Shown: positions 10,601 through 18,322, counted from the first letter of the stretch. The stretch is 41,295 nucleotides of DNA from DATLYB01 sp964502525 (GCA_964502525.1 CAZCXH010000025.1:1-41295); one strand, 5' to 3'. Notes: generated by a model from the letters alone, not told the origin. Numbers and translations: made by a program.

Positions 10601-11293
10601 CAATTGAACGTTGCGGGCGGAGCAGCTTACGCATGGTCGCCTGCTGCCGGATTAAGCTGCACTGATTGCGCCAACCCGGTTGCCAGCCCGGAACAGACTA
10701 CGGACTACAGCGTCACCGTTTCGGCAAGCGGTTTTTGCAACAATGCTGTTGTATTAAATGTGAATGTTGCTGTTCACCCCCTGCCCGATCCGGGGCTGCT
10801 GCCTGCCACCACTATCGCCTATGGCTCTGAAGTAACGTTCACGCCCAATGGCGGCATGGCTGAATATGACTGGACAGCCACTGACGGATGGGTTTGCGCG
10901 GGATGCCCGGCTCCCACCGTTTCGCCCGCCAACACCACGACCTATACCCTGACGGTAACGGACGTTAACGGCTGCAAGGCGGTGGCGCTGGGAACGGTGG
11001 AAGTGCTGAGCGAATGTGAAGGAAAATTTTTCATCCCCACCGCCTTCTCGCCAAACGGTGACGGGCACAACGACCTGTTCAGGATCATCCATCCGGGCGA
11101 TCTAAACCTGATTGATTTCAAAGTCTTCAATCGCTGGGGTGAAACCGTCTTTGAAACCAAAGATCCCAACGAGGGATGGGATGGCATGTACAAAGGCGAC
11201 AAGCAAGATCTCGTTGTGTTCGCGTACTATGTCCAAATGACCTGCGGGAATGTGCCCAGAACAATAGTAGGGAATGTGACTCTGGTGCATTGA
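4607..11293 (+). CDS. Giant PKD/Ig-like repeat protein with T9SS type B sorting domain
   Basis: A 2228-residue secreted protein. An N-terminal signal peptide (about 1-25, ending SFAQ) leads into many beta-sandwich repeats. PKD domains with the WDFGD core are seen near residues 26-100, 275-360, 960-1030, 1035-1110 and 1120-1190. Ig-like repeats with a W-T-V-(T/S)-G-G core fill about 105-780, and repeats of the form Y-x-W-(S/N)-(N/T)-G...G-x-Y-x-V-T-V fill most of the remainder up to about 2130. The last 90 residues are the CHU_C gliding-motility-associated domain: FIPTAFSPNGDGHNDLF, then FNRWGE and GWDG, ending GNVTLVH. This is the type B T9SS signal, which sends proteins through the outer membrane for surface attachment or release. 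A large adhesin or matrix protein is the likeliest role. No enzyme domain is visible. The start ATG at 4607 gives a clean signal peptide. Confidence 0.9.
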   Translation: MPTVLKKSLLVLILSGSTVGGSFAQLSANFTYQIACDRTVTFTNSSSGFTTTNWDFGDANTSSAANPSHQYATSGSFTVILTVSNGVLASSASQSVTVHDTPGQAITGSLSVCANGQETYSVASSGNNYVWNVSGGGILSGQGTPTVNIQWLTSGTGTVQVTETNAIGCSTTTTANVTIHPLPTPFIPGSADSSGGTTQDRIEACFDDFKTYSIIAPTAGSTYLWEITGGTIIGSNTADSVVVHWDTEGEGLIKITETNSFGCTGSGDYRITVKPSPIANFTTEDVCLGSEAVFTDQSTGNPVMWHWDFGDGSNSQIQFPTHIYAAPGAYDVTLIVSASPLYFNPPFYSTEACTDDTTISISVDQNPGLPLICPGTACAGDEQTYTTTAVAGATYDWTVTGGTITSGGGPADNEITVLWGSVSPGIISLQQTGGTGSYCALPSITEIPIVSSSPQINGPGVACQYSTIVYEAPLLPGAVYSWTVTGATLNYGQGTNSISVYFNTAGTKTIAVDVFHDLANCGGQATKTVQVANPFYFYANSACANTSQNYSVSGTPSPTGFTTWNWTVTGGTITSGQGTGTVTIQWGSGTVGEITVDAPAGVYCNSREKRTVTIVPPPPPAPLTGALNVCASSSVTYLVPEGYYNTWTVTGGTVTSGGTGKSYATIQWGTGATGQITLKQEDNTVYPTCPTTTTFAVTLTGNNPVAIGGPVTVCSNSTATYTASTPLGAQNRWEVTGGTILSGTGTNSITVRWGTGLFGTVSVTEQICNNADILTVEIITPEAPVIATADLTCSGSSVTLFLPGDYASQAWSNGSVDTFASITSAGTYSVTATDIFGCSAMASVTVGAIPRLPVPVASIAGAGAPVNPFSALRLTAYPADHGYLWSNGSNNQSTFVTAAGTYRVTVTNEYGCTDDESVVVTSQGGGLDGGGGSCPGGGSGSPCAGLTPSFTNTNCNPVQFTNTTNPPAAAYFWNFGNGSYSWDENPVHVFAATGNYNVTLWATDGSGCWSYTTMTVTLNSFLTAGFNFSGCPGQPVQFTDVSSSALPITGWQWDFDDASPVSTLQNPAHLFSPGNYLVEFTITDGICSDTFLDTVVTHQLDATFSYQEACLGMSTLFMDNTSYAPSRSVVRWRWDFGDGTTANRKNPAHRYNAAGSYNVTLTVTDMKGCSASTTTTVNVLQFTAGNMSYTGTTTFCHGDSLMLTAPSGAGYAYRWSTGVTTQSISAKQTGAYYVVVTEPAGCKDTVGPVSILVYPPPFAYITANGPVKFCDQANYTTLAANPGGTGFTYQWFHDGAPIGTSQSQWVYEMANSGDYTVVVADNHGCRDTSSALTVEIYPNPPYFSVSASGPLQFCQGGSVTLSAPAGYSYEWTNGSSSISTTVFTSGRHQVTITDANGCKRSSGGNVDVKPLPDMRLVPYGCYDICLSDSSRAHAPPNMSSYAWSTGATTPSIVIRAAGTYSVTAVNSFGCSNSSGNLYISTTNFLGIDIGNDTTFCEGGSVTFDAGAGFTSYSWHDASTGATFTADATGIYFVNVTDSNGCQGGDTAAVVVFPNPVVNLDDTLICTASNYVLDAGAGYGSYLWNDFTTNQTFMVSATGNYRVTVEDSYGCSGTDDADITFSPAGSGVDIGNDTTFCEGGSVTFDAGAGFTSYSWHDASTGATFTADATGTYFVNVTDSNGCQGGDTAAVVVFPNPVINLTDTLICAASNYVLDAGAGFDSYLWNDFTTNQTLIVSATGNYSVTVEDSYGCSGTDDASVTLSPTGAGVDLGNDVSFCDGGTVTFDAGAGFDNYLWQDGTTTTQTFTAAVSGTYIVIVSDTFGCSARDTAELTVHPNPVVDLRDTAVCEIINIVLDAGAGFTYRWNDNSAGQTLAVTAPGAYSVTITDGNGCTAYDNAGISLSSSSAPLMASASVASICAGESVQLSATGGTSYNWSPPATLDNASVSNPVAAPLSTTTYIVSSNDTFGCMKGDTITISVLPVFTAAMDSAKQICHGENVQLNVAGGAAYAWSPAAGLSCTDCANPVASPEQTTDYSVTVSASGFCNNAVVLNVNVAVHPLPDPGLLPATTIAYGSEVTFTPNGGMAEYDWTATDGWVCAGCPAPTVSPANTTTYTLTVTDVNGCKAVALGTVEVLSECEGKFFIPTAFSPNGDGHNDLFRIIHPGDLNLIDFKVFNRWGETVFETKDPNEGWDGMYKGDKQDLVVFAYYVQMTCGNVPRTIVGNVTLVH
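9065..9904 (+). repeat. Two near-identical 420-bp tandem units inside the PKD-protein gene
   Basis: The segments beginning with ATCGGCAATGACAC at 9071 and 9491 are offset by exactly 420 bases and are nearly identical along their length, encoding two 140-residue units with the motif DIGNDTTFCEGGSVTFDAG. A third, more diverged unit starts one further period on (CTCGGCAATGACG at 9911). The similarity of the first two units at DNA level points to recent duplication or gene conversion. Confidence 0.85.
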
Positions 11294-11722
11294 GTGTTGG
11301 GTAGTGGGTAGTACCAATTAGCCAATTAACCAATCACAGCCCCCATTACTATCAATTTTCTTTGTATATTTATCGAAGCTTAACGCGATCTGTCCGCTGC
11401 GGATGACTGCCGTTAGCCGAAAATCCCGTTAGCGGCAAGTTTAAGTAAGAACACCATCTGAAACGTACCTTCAACAGAAATAAGCAATAGAATTTCCGTT
11501 TTTCTACATGTCGTCAGCGGTTCATTTGCCTGCCCGTCCGGCAGGCGGGCATTCAGCTTCTTTACGCTCACCTGACTGCTCGTGCAGCCTTTTCTCTTAC
11601 GCTTAATACCATAGCTTTTGGCTACAGCATCTAAGAGTGGTTTGCATACTCCGCCTGTACAGCGTATGCGGTGGGTCGTCCACCATCTTTTATACAGCAT
11701 TGAAAAGAACTATCCTATCTTT
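11294..11722. other. Gene-poor interval with repeat-like sequence
   Basis: I find no convincing gene in these 430 bases. They contain a perfect 7-bp hairpin (GCCTGCC at 11528-11534, GGCAGGC at 11540-11546) of the kind often repeated between Bacteroidota genes, and near 11408-11440 repeated GTTAGC/CGTTAGCGG words. The minus-strand frame crossing the hairpin (95 codons) reads like translated repeat. The interval directly abuts the broken membrane-protein gene at 11723, so it may be the remnant of whatever truncated that gene. Confidence 0.5.
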
Positions 11723-12031
11723 TCATTCGTGACACACCTTGCGATAACGGAGGTGTTCGTGGCTGATGATCCTGCCAAGGCGATAGTAGTGCATGAGCGG
11801 CTCGATGACGAGCGTATATAGCAGTGTCCCGCTGCCCGCGAGGAAGCCGAAGAACAATACCTTTCTGCCCATGGCGGGGAGATAATATTTGTACTCAACG
11901 AGGTTGAGGACGATGAACGCAGCAAGGATGATAGCGGAAGAATAGATCAGCCCGCGCAGCAGTTGATTGACGTAGTGCTTGCGGATGAACTCATCGAGCT
12001 TTTGAATGAGGAGGGAGTAATTGTTGGACAT
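11723..12031 (-). pseudogene. N-terminal fragment of a large membrane protein (DUF4175-like)
   Basis: Only 102 residues remain. They read as the start of a Bacteroidota DUF4175-type protein (normally about 1100 residues): a short helix with KLDEFIRKHYVNQLLRG (about 11-27), a first membrane helix at about 28-46, a second at about 59-77, and a YRLGRIISHEH segment at 83-93 that in the full family leads into a long soluble region. After that segment the frame runs into a stop. A neighbouring frame continues SVIARCVTNEKIG, which fits the expected next residues, so there may be a frameshift before the final break. Family membership is from memory of the N-terminal pattern; the truncation itself is visible. 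It may still be translated as a two-helix peptide. Confidence 0.6.
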
Positions 12032-12244
12032 GTGTCAGTAAAGATGGTTTGCAGCAGTAAAGTTCACATCAAAAACGTTAAAGAACCACAAACATTGCTG
12101 GAAATGACCAATTAAACATCAGATGTGCAGGCTGAGATTTTGAAATAATTGTTTAGCACGTCATCTTGCTACCAGTATTACAATGTTGTTCGGCTATTGA
12201 CCATATGTTGAAAATGTTTAAGCTGAAATCAGTCAGTAACCCTT

Positions 12245-12274
12245 TTTGAAATGTTAATCTATTTTTTAGATTTG
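12245..12274 (+). promoter_or_regulatory. Bacteroidota-type promoter of the PNGase F-like gene
   Basis: TTTG at 12245-12248, an 18-base spacer and TAGATTTG at 12267-12274 match the consensus -33 and -7 elements at all defined bases. Transcription would start near 12281, leaving only about ten bases before the ATG at 12291. The transcript could continue into the TPR-CHAT gene 30 bases past the end of the first gene. Confidence 0.7.
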
Positions 12275-12290
12275 CATAGATTCCACTAAT

Positions 12291-14240
12291 ATGAGAGTTC
12301 TACCGAGCATATTCAAGCGCATTTTTTTTCTGCACGCATCAATCTTTCTGATATCAGGTCTGCCCCTGAGCGCTCAGGTCAATGATACCATATTTGTTCC
12401 GTCAATCACGTTCACTCAGAATCCCGATAGCGGCATGTATTTGTTTCCGCCCGACACCGTTAGTTTTAGAAAAATACTAATGGACTACACCCTGAAATGT
12501 CCATGTAGCGGTGGAGACGGCATGGTGTTTATACAACTGATGGACTCCACAGGAGAGTTGTTTGAACTTGGCCGGTATATCACGCCTTTCAGTTCAGGAC
12601 TTGATCTGGGTGCTGACGGTTTCAAGTGGACTTATGATGTCACTGATTATGAGCCGTTGCTGCATGGCAATGTAGGCATTATCGCCATGAACAATCAGCA
12701 GCGTGCTGAACTTACATTCGTAATGATAAAGGGGACGCCTTCCCGACAAGTTGTTTCCGTAAAGAATCTCTGGAATGGAAATTTTTATTATGGCATTCCA
12801 TCAGATCCGATAGAAAACCACCTTGTTCCCGTGACGGTAAATATAGAGCCTCAGGAAAAGATGGCTCGCGTGAAAATAACAACAACGGGGCATGGATGGG
12901 GAGGCTCGACAGGTTGCGCTGAGTTTTGTAATAAAACGCATGAAATAAGAGTTGACGGCATAAAACGCTTCGACCAGATTTTATGGAAAGATGATTGTGG
13001 CAGGAACGCTTTGTTTCCGCAGGGTGGCTCATGGACGTTCAATCGCTCGAACTGGTGTCCGGGTGACAAGGTCAACGCAAATTATTATGAGATAACTTCT
13101 TTTGTCACTCCCGGAAATCCAATCACGATAAACTATGACGCGCAACCATTCACTTATCCCAATGACGGTCAGTTTTGGCCCTCGTTATGGGTAGCAGGAC
13201 AATTGATTGCTTACGGTGAAACGAATTTCACGAATGACGTTGAGATAGAAGAAATCATCGCGCCCTCTGATTCGAAATATCATAACCGATACAATCCTGC
13301 TTGTGGTAAGCCGCTTGTAGTTATCAGAAATGGGGGAAGCGCGATTTTGTCCACCGCGGAAATAACTTATTGGGTGGAAGGAGGAAAAAAATGCAAATAT
13401 ACCTGGACGGGCTTTTTATTATTTCAGGAATCCGCACGAGTTGAGCTGCCGCTTTTCGACTGGTCTGGCATGACTGCCAGCCGCTTTTATGCGGAAGCCG
13501 GCAGACCTAATAATCTTCCCGATGAATATCCCGCGAACAACCTCGCTTCTATGTCTTTTACCATGCCCCCTGTTTATGATTCCGTAATCATAATGAGCCT
13601 GCTCACCAACAATTTCGCAAGCGAGAATAAGTACTTTCTAAATGATGAAAACGGTACTGCACTCTACTCGCGCACCGGTTTGATGAATGACACGCAGTAC
13701 TCCGATACGTTTCATCTTTCGGACGGTTGCTACGTTTTTGAATTCACCGACCTGGACTCTGTTGCGCAATTCTGTGACGGGTTGGATACGCGCATCAACA
13801 CGCTGCCGCAGTTCACCGAAACTGCCGGCAGCCTTTCATTCAAACGATTGGACGGAACGAATATCCGCAACTTTCAGCCCGATTTTGGGTGCAAAATAGA
13901 ACATCAATTCATGGTTGGATTTGAACTCGATCAAGCTCCTGATAGAGGACTCTGCGATACCATCGGCAGTTACATCCCATCTCAAATTGCTTCCCCCGGC
14001 TTTTTCATTTATCCCAATCCGAATCCCGGTGTTTTCAAAATCGTTTTTGATTCAGGCCTGCGCGATGTCAACGAAATCGCAGTTTATAATATCTTAGGAA
14101 AGAGGATATTTTCCTCTTCTATAGCCACGCAAATCAAGCATATTAATATTTCCGACCAGCCTGACGGAGTATATATCATCGCCATGAACTGCAGAGACAA
14201 TCGCTGGTTGGAAAAAATTATCGTTAACCGCTATCGGTAA
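12291..14240 (+). CDS. Secreted PNGase F-like glycoamidase with T9SS type A sorting domain
   Basis: This 649-residue protein begins with a signal peptide (about 1-29, ending LSAQ). Residues about 35-290 follow the two-domain N-glycanase fold of peptide-N4-(N-acetyl-beta-glucosaminyl)asparagine amidase F: KCPCSGGDG, then FELGRYITPF, YDVTDY, IKGTPS, TTGHGWG, GCAEFCNKTH and WCPGDKV, in the same order as in PNGase F. PNGase F removes N-glycans from Asn. Glu211 in GCAEFC corresponds to its catalytic Glu206, and an Asp in the CPCSGGDG region is placed like Asp60. The counterpart of Glu118 (YTETW in PNGase F) is not evident, so activity is uncertain. A central region (about 300-560) is unassigned. 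The C-terminus (FFIYPNPNPGVFKIVF, then YNILGKRIF, ending with a basic tail) is a type A T9SS signal. It is probably co-transcribed with the following TPR-CHAT gene. Confidence 0.82.
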   Translation: MRVLPSIFKRIFFLHASIFLISGLPLSAQVNDTIFVPSITFTQNPDSGMYLFPPDTVSFRKILMDYTLKCPCSGGDGMVFIQLMDSTGELFELGRYITPFSSGLDLGADGFKWTYDVTDYEPLLHGNVGIIAMNNQQRAELTFVMIKGTPSRQVVSVKNLWNGNFYYGIPSDPIENHLVPVTVNIEPQEKMARVKITTTGHGWGGSTGCAEFCNKTHEIRVDGIKRFDQILWKDDCGRNALFPQGGSWTFNRSNWCPGDKVNANYYEITSFVTPGNPITINYDAQPFTYPNDGQFWPSLWVAGQLIAYGETNFTNDVEIEEIIAPSDSKYHNRYNPACGKPLVVIRNGGSAILSTAEITYWVEGGKKCKYTWTGFLLFQESARVELPLFDWSGMTASRFYAEAGRPNNLPDEYPANNLASMSFTMPPVYDSVIIMSLLTNNFASENKYFLNDENGTALYSRTGLMNDTQYSDTFHLSDGCYVFEFTDLDSVAQFCDGLDTRINTLPQFTETAGSLSFKRLDGTNIRNFQPDFGCKIEHQFMVGFELDQAPDRGLCDTIGSYIPSQIASPGFFIYPNPNPGVFKIVFDSGLRDVNEIAVYNILGKRIFSSSIATQIKHINISDQPDGVYIIAMNCRDNRWLEKIIVNRYR

Positions 14241-14270
14241 AAAATCGTTTCCGGTTATCCCGACTCCAAC

Positions 14271-17027
14271 ATGAGGGAATCCCGTCAAAAACCATCGCAA
14301 GGTGATTTATTATATGAAAAAGCCGATAACCTGAAGAATGCCGGTGATTATCAGGTAGCAATATCCATTTTTGAGAAGGCGCGAAAATTCTATGAGCGGG
14401 ATGAAAAATGGGCGGAATACCTGAACACCTCCAACCATATCGCGGGGTGTCAATATTATTTATCCCAATACGATGCGGCCATCTCGATTTCGAATCATTC
14501 ATTAATAAAAACGCTTCCGCGCCTGGGAGAATTTCATCCTGAAGTTGCGATGAGCTATAATAATATAGGGACGGCTTACGGCAGGAAGGGTGATTATGAA
14601 AATCAACTGAAATATTATCAAAAAGCCCTGATGATTCAAGAACGTCAGCCGCATGGTTCGAGAACGTCTGTTGAACTGAGCTACAATAATATTGGCGCAT
14701 GCTTCCGCTTTGTCGGAGACGTTGACAAAGCCCTGATCTACTATTTCAAGGCGCTGAACATCCGCGTCAAGCGGTACGGAGAAATGAGCCAGAAAGTTGC
14801 CAACTCTTACAATAACATTGGCTCTGCTTACGGCAAAATGGGCGAGTACGCGCTTCAATTGAAATACCTCAAAAAATCGTCAGCCATCTACAGCGAGTTG
14901 CTGCCCGGTTCGCATCACTTGCTTGGGATCGCATACAACAACCTGGGCGAATGTTATCATCATTTGAATAAGCCCGAACGAGCCATTACCTATTTTAAAA
15001 AAGCGGAGCAAACATTTTTAAAGGGAATTGGGGGAAACAATACCTATTTGGCAACGAGTTATGGCTTGCTGAGTGATTCGTACGGCAGCATAGGCAACAG
15101 CGACATGCAACGGTTGTATCTGTCCAAGGGATTCGATATTGCGCATGGCCTCTTCGGGGATAAGCATCCCGGCATATCCAAGATTCATCTCAAGATGGGG
15201 AGATACTTTAAATCGAAAAGCCATGTTTCTGAAGAATTGAATTGTTATCAAAAAGCGATTTGCTCCCTGTTTGAAGGATATAACAGTATGGACATCTATC
15301 ACTTTCCGCCAACGATTGAAGGTGCGCTATCGCAACCTGTTTTATTGCAATGCCTGATTCATAAAGGGGAAGCATTGCTCGAATTATACCATTCAAGAAC
15401 CAATCGGATAAAAGCCGCAAAGGCCGCATTGACCGCTTTAAAACTGGCGGATGTCCTTTTGAATGATATGCGGAAAAATTATATCGAAGAGGAATCAAAA
15501 ATCATTCTTGCGGAACAGGCGCGTCAGGTTTATGATAAAGCGGTGGAAATTTCGCTATTGCTTTTTGATCATGATGATGACAAGCGATGGCTGCATGAAG
15601 CGTTCAGATTTTCTGAAAAAAGCAAGGCCATCCTGTTATTCAACTCTATGAAAGATACGGAGGCGAAATTCACTGCGAAAATTCCGGATCATCTTCTTAT
15701 TTCAGAAAGAGAGTTGCGCGTCAGGCGGGCACATCTCGTGAAATCAATCCAAGACGAAAACCTGAATGGTGGCAAAGATTCAGGTGCAAGCGCATTTCAG
15801 GATGAGCTATTTGACGTGAACCGCAAGTATGAATCGCTGGTTCGTCAGTTTGAGAATCACTACCCCGATTATCACCAATTGAAGTATAGCGCTCAAGTTG
15901 CGACCGTCAGATCCATTCAGTCGAGACTCGAACCGGATGATGCCCTGATTGATTATTTCATTGGCGAAACGAACTTTCTTGTTTTTCTTATCACAGACAA
16001 ATCATTCAAGGTAGTGCGAACTGCTGTTCCGCAGGATTTCGAAATCCGCGTTAGCGAATTCGTTTCATCCATCAATCAGATTGAAAAGAAGCCATTCATT
16101 GAAAATGGCATGCGCCTGCATGATGATTTGATAAAACCGGTGAAAAGATTCATTGCTGATAAAAAGCATTTGATTATTGTTCCTGACCTGGGGATGTATT
16201 ACCTGCCTTTCGAAGCGCTGCTCACAAAATCTGCTGATTTTAGAAACTCCTATCGGGGTCTCCCTTATCTCGCAAATAAATTTACCGTCAGCTATCATTA
16301 CTCGGCCTCATTGTTTCATCATAGCGTTTCCGCCTCTGCGCAACGAAATCGCACAGGTATGAAAACATTCATTGGCATATCACCCGAATATGGGAACCGA
16401 AGGAAACATAGTGGACAGTTCATCGAATTGATATTCTCAAAGGAAGAAGTAACTGCAGTTGGGACTTTGCTTTCTGAAAGCGGATTTGAATCCAAAGCAA
16501 TTTGCGAAAGTGAAGCCACCGCGGCACGTTTTAAAAGCATGTGTGCGGGTTTCAATTATATTCTAATATCCGCGCATCAGGTTCTCCATCAAAAAAGTTC
16601 GGGGATTTCCGGCATCATCTTTTCGCCCTCACCAGAAGACAAAAGCGAGAATGACAGATGCCTTACAATAGGTGAAGCATACAACCTGAATTTATCTGCC
16701 AACCTCGTTGTCTTAAGCTGCTGCGAAACAGGCATTGGCAAATTGATAAAAGGTGAAGGCATGATGGCAATGAACCGGGCTTTCCTTTTTGCCGGAGCGG
16801 AAAATATTGTTTTCACACTATTCAAAGTATTTGACAGCGCATCGTCACAACTGGTTCAATATTTTTTTGAAGAAATCATAAAAGGGGCCCGATACGCAGA
16901 AGCATTGCGCACTGCAAAACTCAAAATTATAAAGCAAGAATGGGCCACACCCAAGGCATGGGCGGGCTACGTGTTCATGGGCAAGCCTCACGCTTCATCG
17001 AGCGGGTTCAAATCCTTGCCCACGTAA
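14271..17027 (+). CDS. TPR-CHAT protein 1 (caspase-like cysteine protease family)
   Basis: A 918-residue cytosolic protein with no signal peptide or membrane segment. Residues about 10-330 hold a run of tetratricopeptide repeats (SYNNIG...Y...GDYENQLKYYQKAL is one core, interrupted here). A helical linker follows, and the last 300 or so residues form a CHAT domain: LIIVPDLGMYYLPFEALL, ISAHQ with His769, VVLSCCETGIGK with Cys817/Cys818, and the closing PKAWAGYVFMG. CHAT domains belong to the caspase/separase clan; His769 and Cys818 sit where the catalytic dyad is expected, so a protease is likely. The TPRs probably bind a partner or trigger. The ATG at 14271 is 30 bases after the PNGase-like stop. 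The 3' end overlaps the convergent anti-sigma-like gene by 40 bases. A paralogue lies at 18533-21229. Confidence 0.88.
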   Translation: MRESRQKPSQGDLLYEKADNLKNAGDYQVAISIFEKARKFYERDEKWAEYLNTSNHIAGCQYYLSQYDAAISISNHSLIKTLPRLGEFHPEVAMSYNNIGTAYGRKGDYENQLKYYQKALMIQERQPHGSRTSVELSYNNIGACFRFVGDVDKALIYYFKALNIRVKRYGEMSQKVANSYNNIGSAYGKMGEYALQLKYLKKSSAIYSELLPGSHHLLGIAYNNLGECYHHLNKPERAITYFKKAEQTFLKGIGGNNTYLATSYGLLSDSYGSIGNSDMQRLYLSKGFDIAHGLFGDKHPGISKIHLKMGRYFKSKSHVSEELNCYQKAICSLFEGYNSMDIYHFPPTIEGALSQPVLLQCLIHKGEALLELYHSRTNRIKAAKAALTALKLADVLLNDMRKNYIEEESKIILAEQARQVYDKAVEISLLLFDHDDDKRWLHEAFRFSEKSKAILLFNSMKDTEAKFTAKIPDHLLISERELRVRRAHLVKSIQDENLNGGKDSGASAFQDELFDVNRKYESLVRQFENHYPDYHQLKYSAQVATVRSIQSRLEPDDALIDYFIGETNFLVFLITDKSFKVVRTAVPQDFEIRVSEFVSSINQIEKKPFIENGMRLHDDLIKPVKRFIADKKHLIIVPDLGMYYLPFEALLTKSADFRNSYRGLPYLANKFTVSYHYSASLFHHSVSASAQRNRTGMKTFIGISPEYGNRRKHSGQFIELIFSKEEVTAVGTLLSESGFESKAICESEATAARFKSMCAGFNYILISAHQVLHQKSSGISGIIFSPSPEDKSENDRCLTIGEAYNLNLSANLVVLSCCETGIGKLIKGEGMMAMNRAFLFAGAENIVFTLFKVFDSASSQLVQYFFEEIIKGARYAEALRTAKLKIIKQEWATPKAWAGYVFMGKPHASSSGFKSLPT

Positions 17028-17671
17028 AACATTCCGATGGCAACGCCATCGCCATACTTGAGTTTCCAATAATATCTGCCTGGATGAGGAATTACCTTGG
17101 AAAGATCTAAAGCGAATTTTTTTGTTTTTGGCGGGATAATGGTTTCATAGACCAGTTCTTCGTGATTGTCCTCTACCTTGATAGTGACCGGGGTCTTTAC
17201 GGTTTTTTCAAGCACAAAATTCAACTTCACGCTCATGTCAATGCCGTTCTTAGGTTCCAATACCGTCAATCCGTTGGAGCGGGTGACGGCAGCCAGTTGC
17301 ATTTCGTAGTGCGGCAGCGGGCTGAAAAATTCGCGCAGTTGTTCAAGCGTATAGTCTAAAGTCTGTTTCAGTTCAGCCGCAATGGATTGCCTGGCTTTTT
17401 TGACACGGGAAGCGGCTTTATCCTTGACATCTTCAGGCGCAAGCCGCTGCAAAAAATTCGCCCGGCTTTTTTTTAGAACCTGCTCGAGCGTCTTGCGGTC
17501 CAATTGCTGCTGCACACAGAGCGACAACAGCCCGTCAACGGCAAGCGCGTAATCCTGGTGGCGGTCGAGGAACCGCTCCATTGCCGCCTCTTCCTTTCCC
17601 GACATCTTTTTGAAAACGTAGTCGAGAATTTTGGAGTCGGAAATTTCAAAATCCGGTTTCATAATATTCAT
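16988..17671 (-). CDS. Putative soluble anti-sigma factor
   Basis: I do not recognise a named family. The 227-residue protein has an N-terminal helical part (about 8-60: SDSKILDYVFKKMSGKEEAA and following) that looks like the small helical domain at the start of many anti-sigma factors, but without the zinc-binding His/Cys set. A charged helical middle follows (about 60-125), then a beta-rich end (about 130-222) with HPGRYYWKLKYGDG and IGMFYVGKDL, suggesting an Ig-like or jelly-roll fold. There is no membrane helix, so any sigma control would be cytosolic. Its ATG overlaps the sigma factor stop by 4 bases, the usual sign of translational coupling between a sigma factor and its regulator. It may be the substrate or partner of the flanking CHAT proteins; this is inference. 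Confidence 0.6.
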   Translation of the reverse strand: MNIMKPDFEISDSKILDYVFKKMSGKEEAAMERFLDRHQDYALAVDGLLSLCVQQQLDRKTLEQVLKKSRANFLQRLAPEDVKDKAASRVKKARQSIAAELKQTLDYTLEQLREFFSPLPHYEMQLAAVTRSNGLTVLEPKNGIDMSVKLNFVLEKTVKTPVTIKVEDNHEELVYETIIPPKTKKFALDLSKVIPHPGRYYWKLKYGDGVAIGMFYVGKDLNPLDEA

Positions 17672-18300
17672 GATGTTATTTTTTTAGAATTCATTAGGGC
17701 AAGAATTTCGCGCTTCAGCTTCCTCTTTAGTTTTTGCTTGTAAACCCTTAACTCATCCTGCGTGACCTTGAGCTTTTCCGCCATCCGTTGGTGCTTAAGT
17801 CCGCTGAGCCAGAGATCAAGCACGTTTCGCTCGTCTTCCTCCAGCAACTCTTTAGCGTCATTCAGCAAATCGTGAAGGCTGTTGTTGGTGATTTCCATAT
17901 CCATCGTTTCGAGCACATCGTAGTCTGCATCGGCTTCACGATCTGGCAGATCTTCTTTGTAGTCCGTCTTTTGACCCGTCTTTCTTCTGAATGCGTCAAT
18001 TGAGCGGAACCGCACCCTCCGCACTAATCCGCCAACCGGGTTTTCGGGGTTGGCTTGCAATCTGTTTATCCTAATTTCTTCCATGTTTTCTTTGTTCCCT
18101 TTTCCCAAAGCAACCAATTCCATTGCCATTTCCTGTATGATATCCTCGCTCGCCTGCACATCTTTGGTGTATTTCATGCTCACGCCCATCAGCAACTGAT
18201 AATGCTTGTAAATCAGCCGCGCGATGGCATCGTCATCCCCCTTGTAGTACTTTTCGATGTACTTCCAATCGGGATGCTGGTTGTTTTTTGCGTCTTTCAT
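17668..18300 (-). CDS. ECF-like RNA polymerase sigma factor
   Basis: The 210-residue product has a region 2-like core (about 22-60: IARLIYKHYQ, then DVQASEDIIQEMAMELV), a long acidic linker (about 100-150) and a region 4 helix-turn-helix (about 155-200: EEDERNVLDLWLSGLKHQ, then MAEKLKVTQDELRVYKQKL). It would direct RNA polymerase to a small regulon. The linker is longer than in minimal ECF factors and the region 2/-10 contacts are diverged. I use the ATG at 18300; a GTG at 18330 would add ten residues. A TATCTTTC box 15 bases upstream resembles the housekeeping -7 element. It forms a two-gene operon with the 227-residue protein and sits between two TPR-CHAT genes. Confidence 0.8.
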   Translation of the reverse strand: MKDAKNNQHPDWKYIEKYYKGDDDAIARLIYKHYQLLMGVSMKYTKDVQASEDIIQEMAMELVALGKGNKENMEEIRINRLQANPENPVGGLVRRVRFRSIDAFRRKTGQKTDYKEDLPDREADADYDVLETMDMEITNNSLHDLLNDAKELLEEDERNVLDLWLSGLKHQRMAEKLKVTQDELRVYKQKLKRKLKREILALMNSKKITS

Positions 18301-18314
18301 GGGTATGTCGTGGG

Positions 18315-18322
18315 GAAAGATA
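18315..18322 (-). promoter_or_regulatory. Possible -7 element upstream of the sigma factor gene
   Basis: Minus strand TATCTTTC differs from TAnnTTTG at the last base only. No good -33 TTTG is found at the usual distance (TTTT at a 20-base spacing). It would imply an almost leaderless message from the ATG at 18300. Weak support. Confidence 0.3.

Noticed and set aside
11413..11700. 95-codon minus-strand frame in the gene-poor interval
   Set aside because: It spans the GCCTGCC/GGCAGGC hairpin repeat, has no recognisable domain and no start signal; more likely non-coding.
16988..17671. Bacterial gasdermin next to a CHAT protease
   Set aside because: The 227-residue protein lacks the N-terminal cysteine and amphipathic strand pattern of gasdermins and overlaps a sigma factor gene, which fits an anti-sigma role better.
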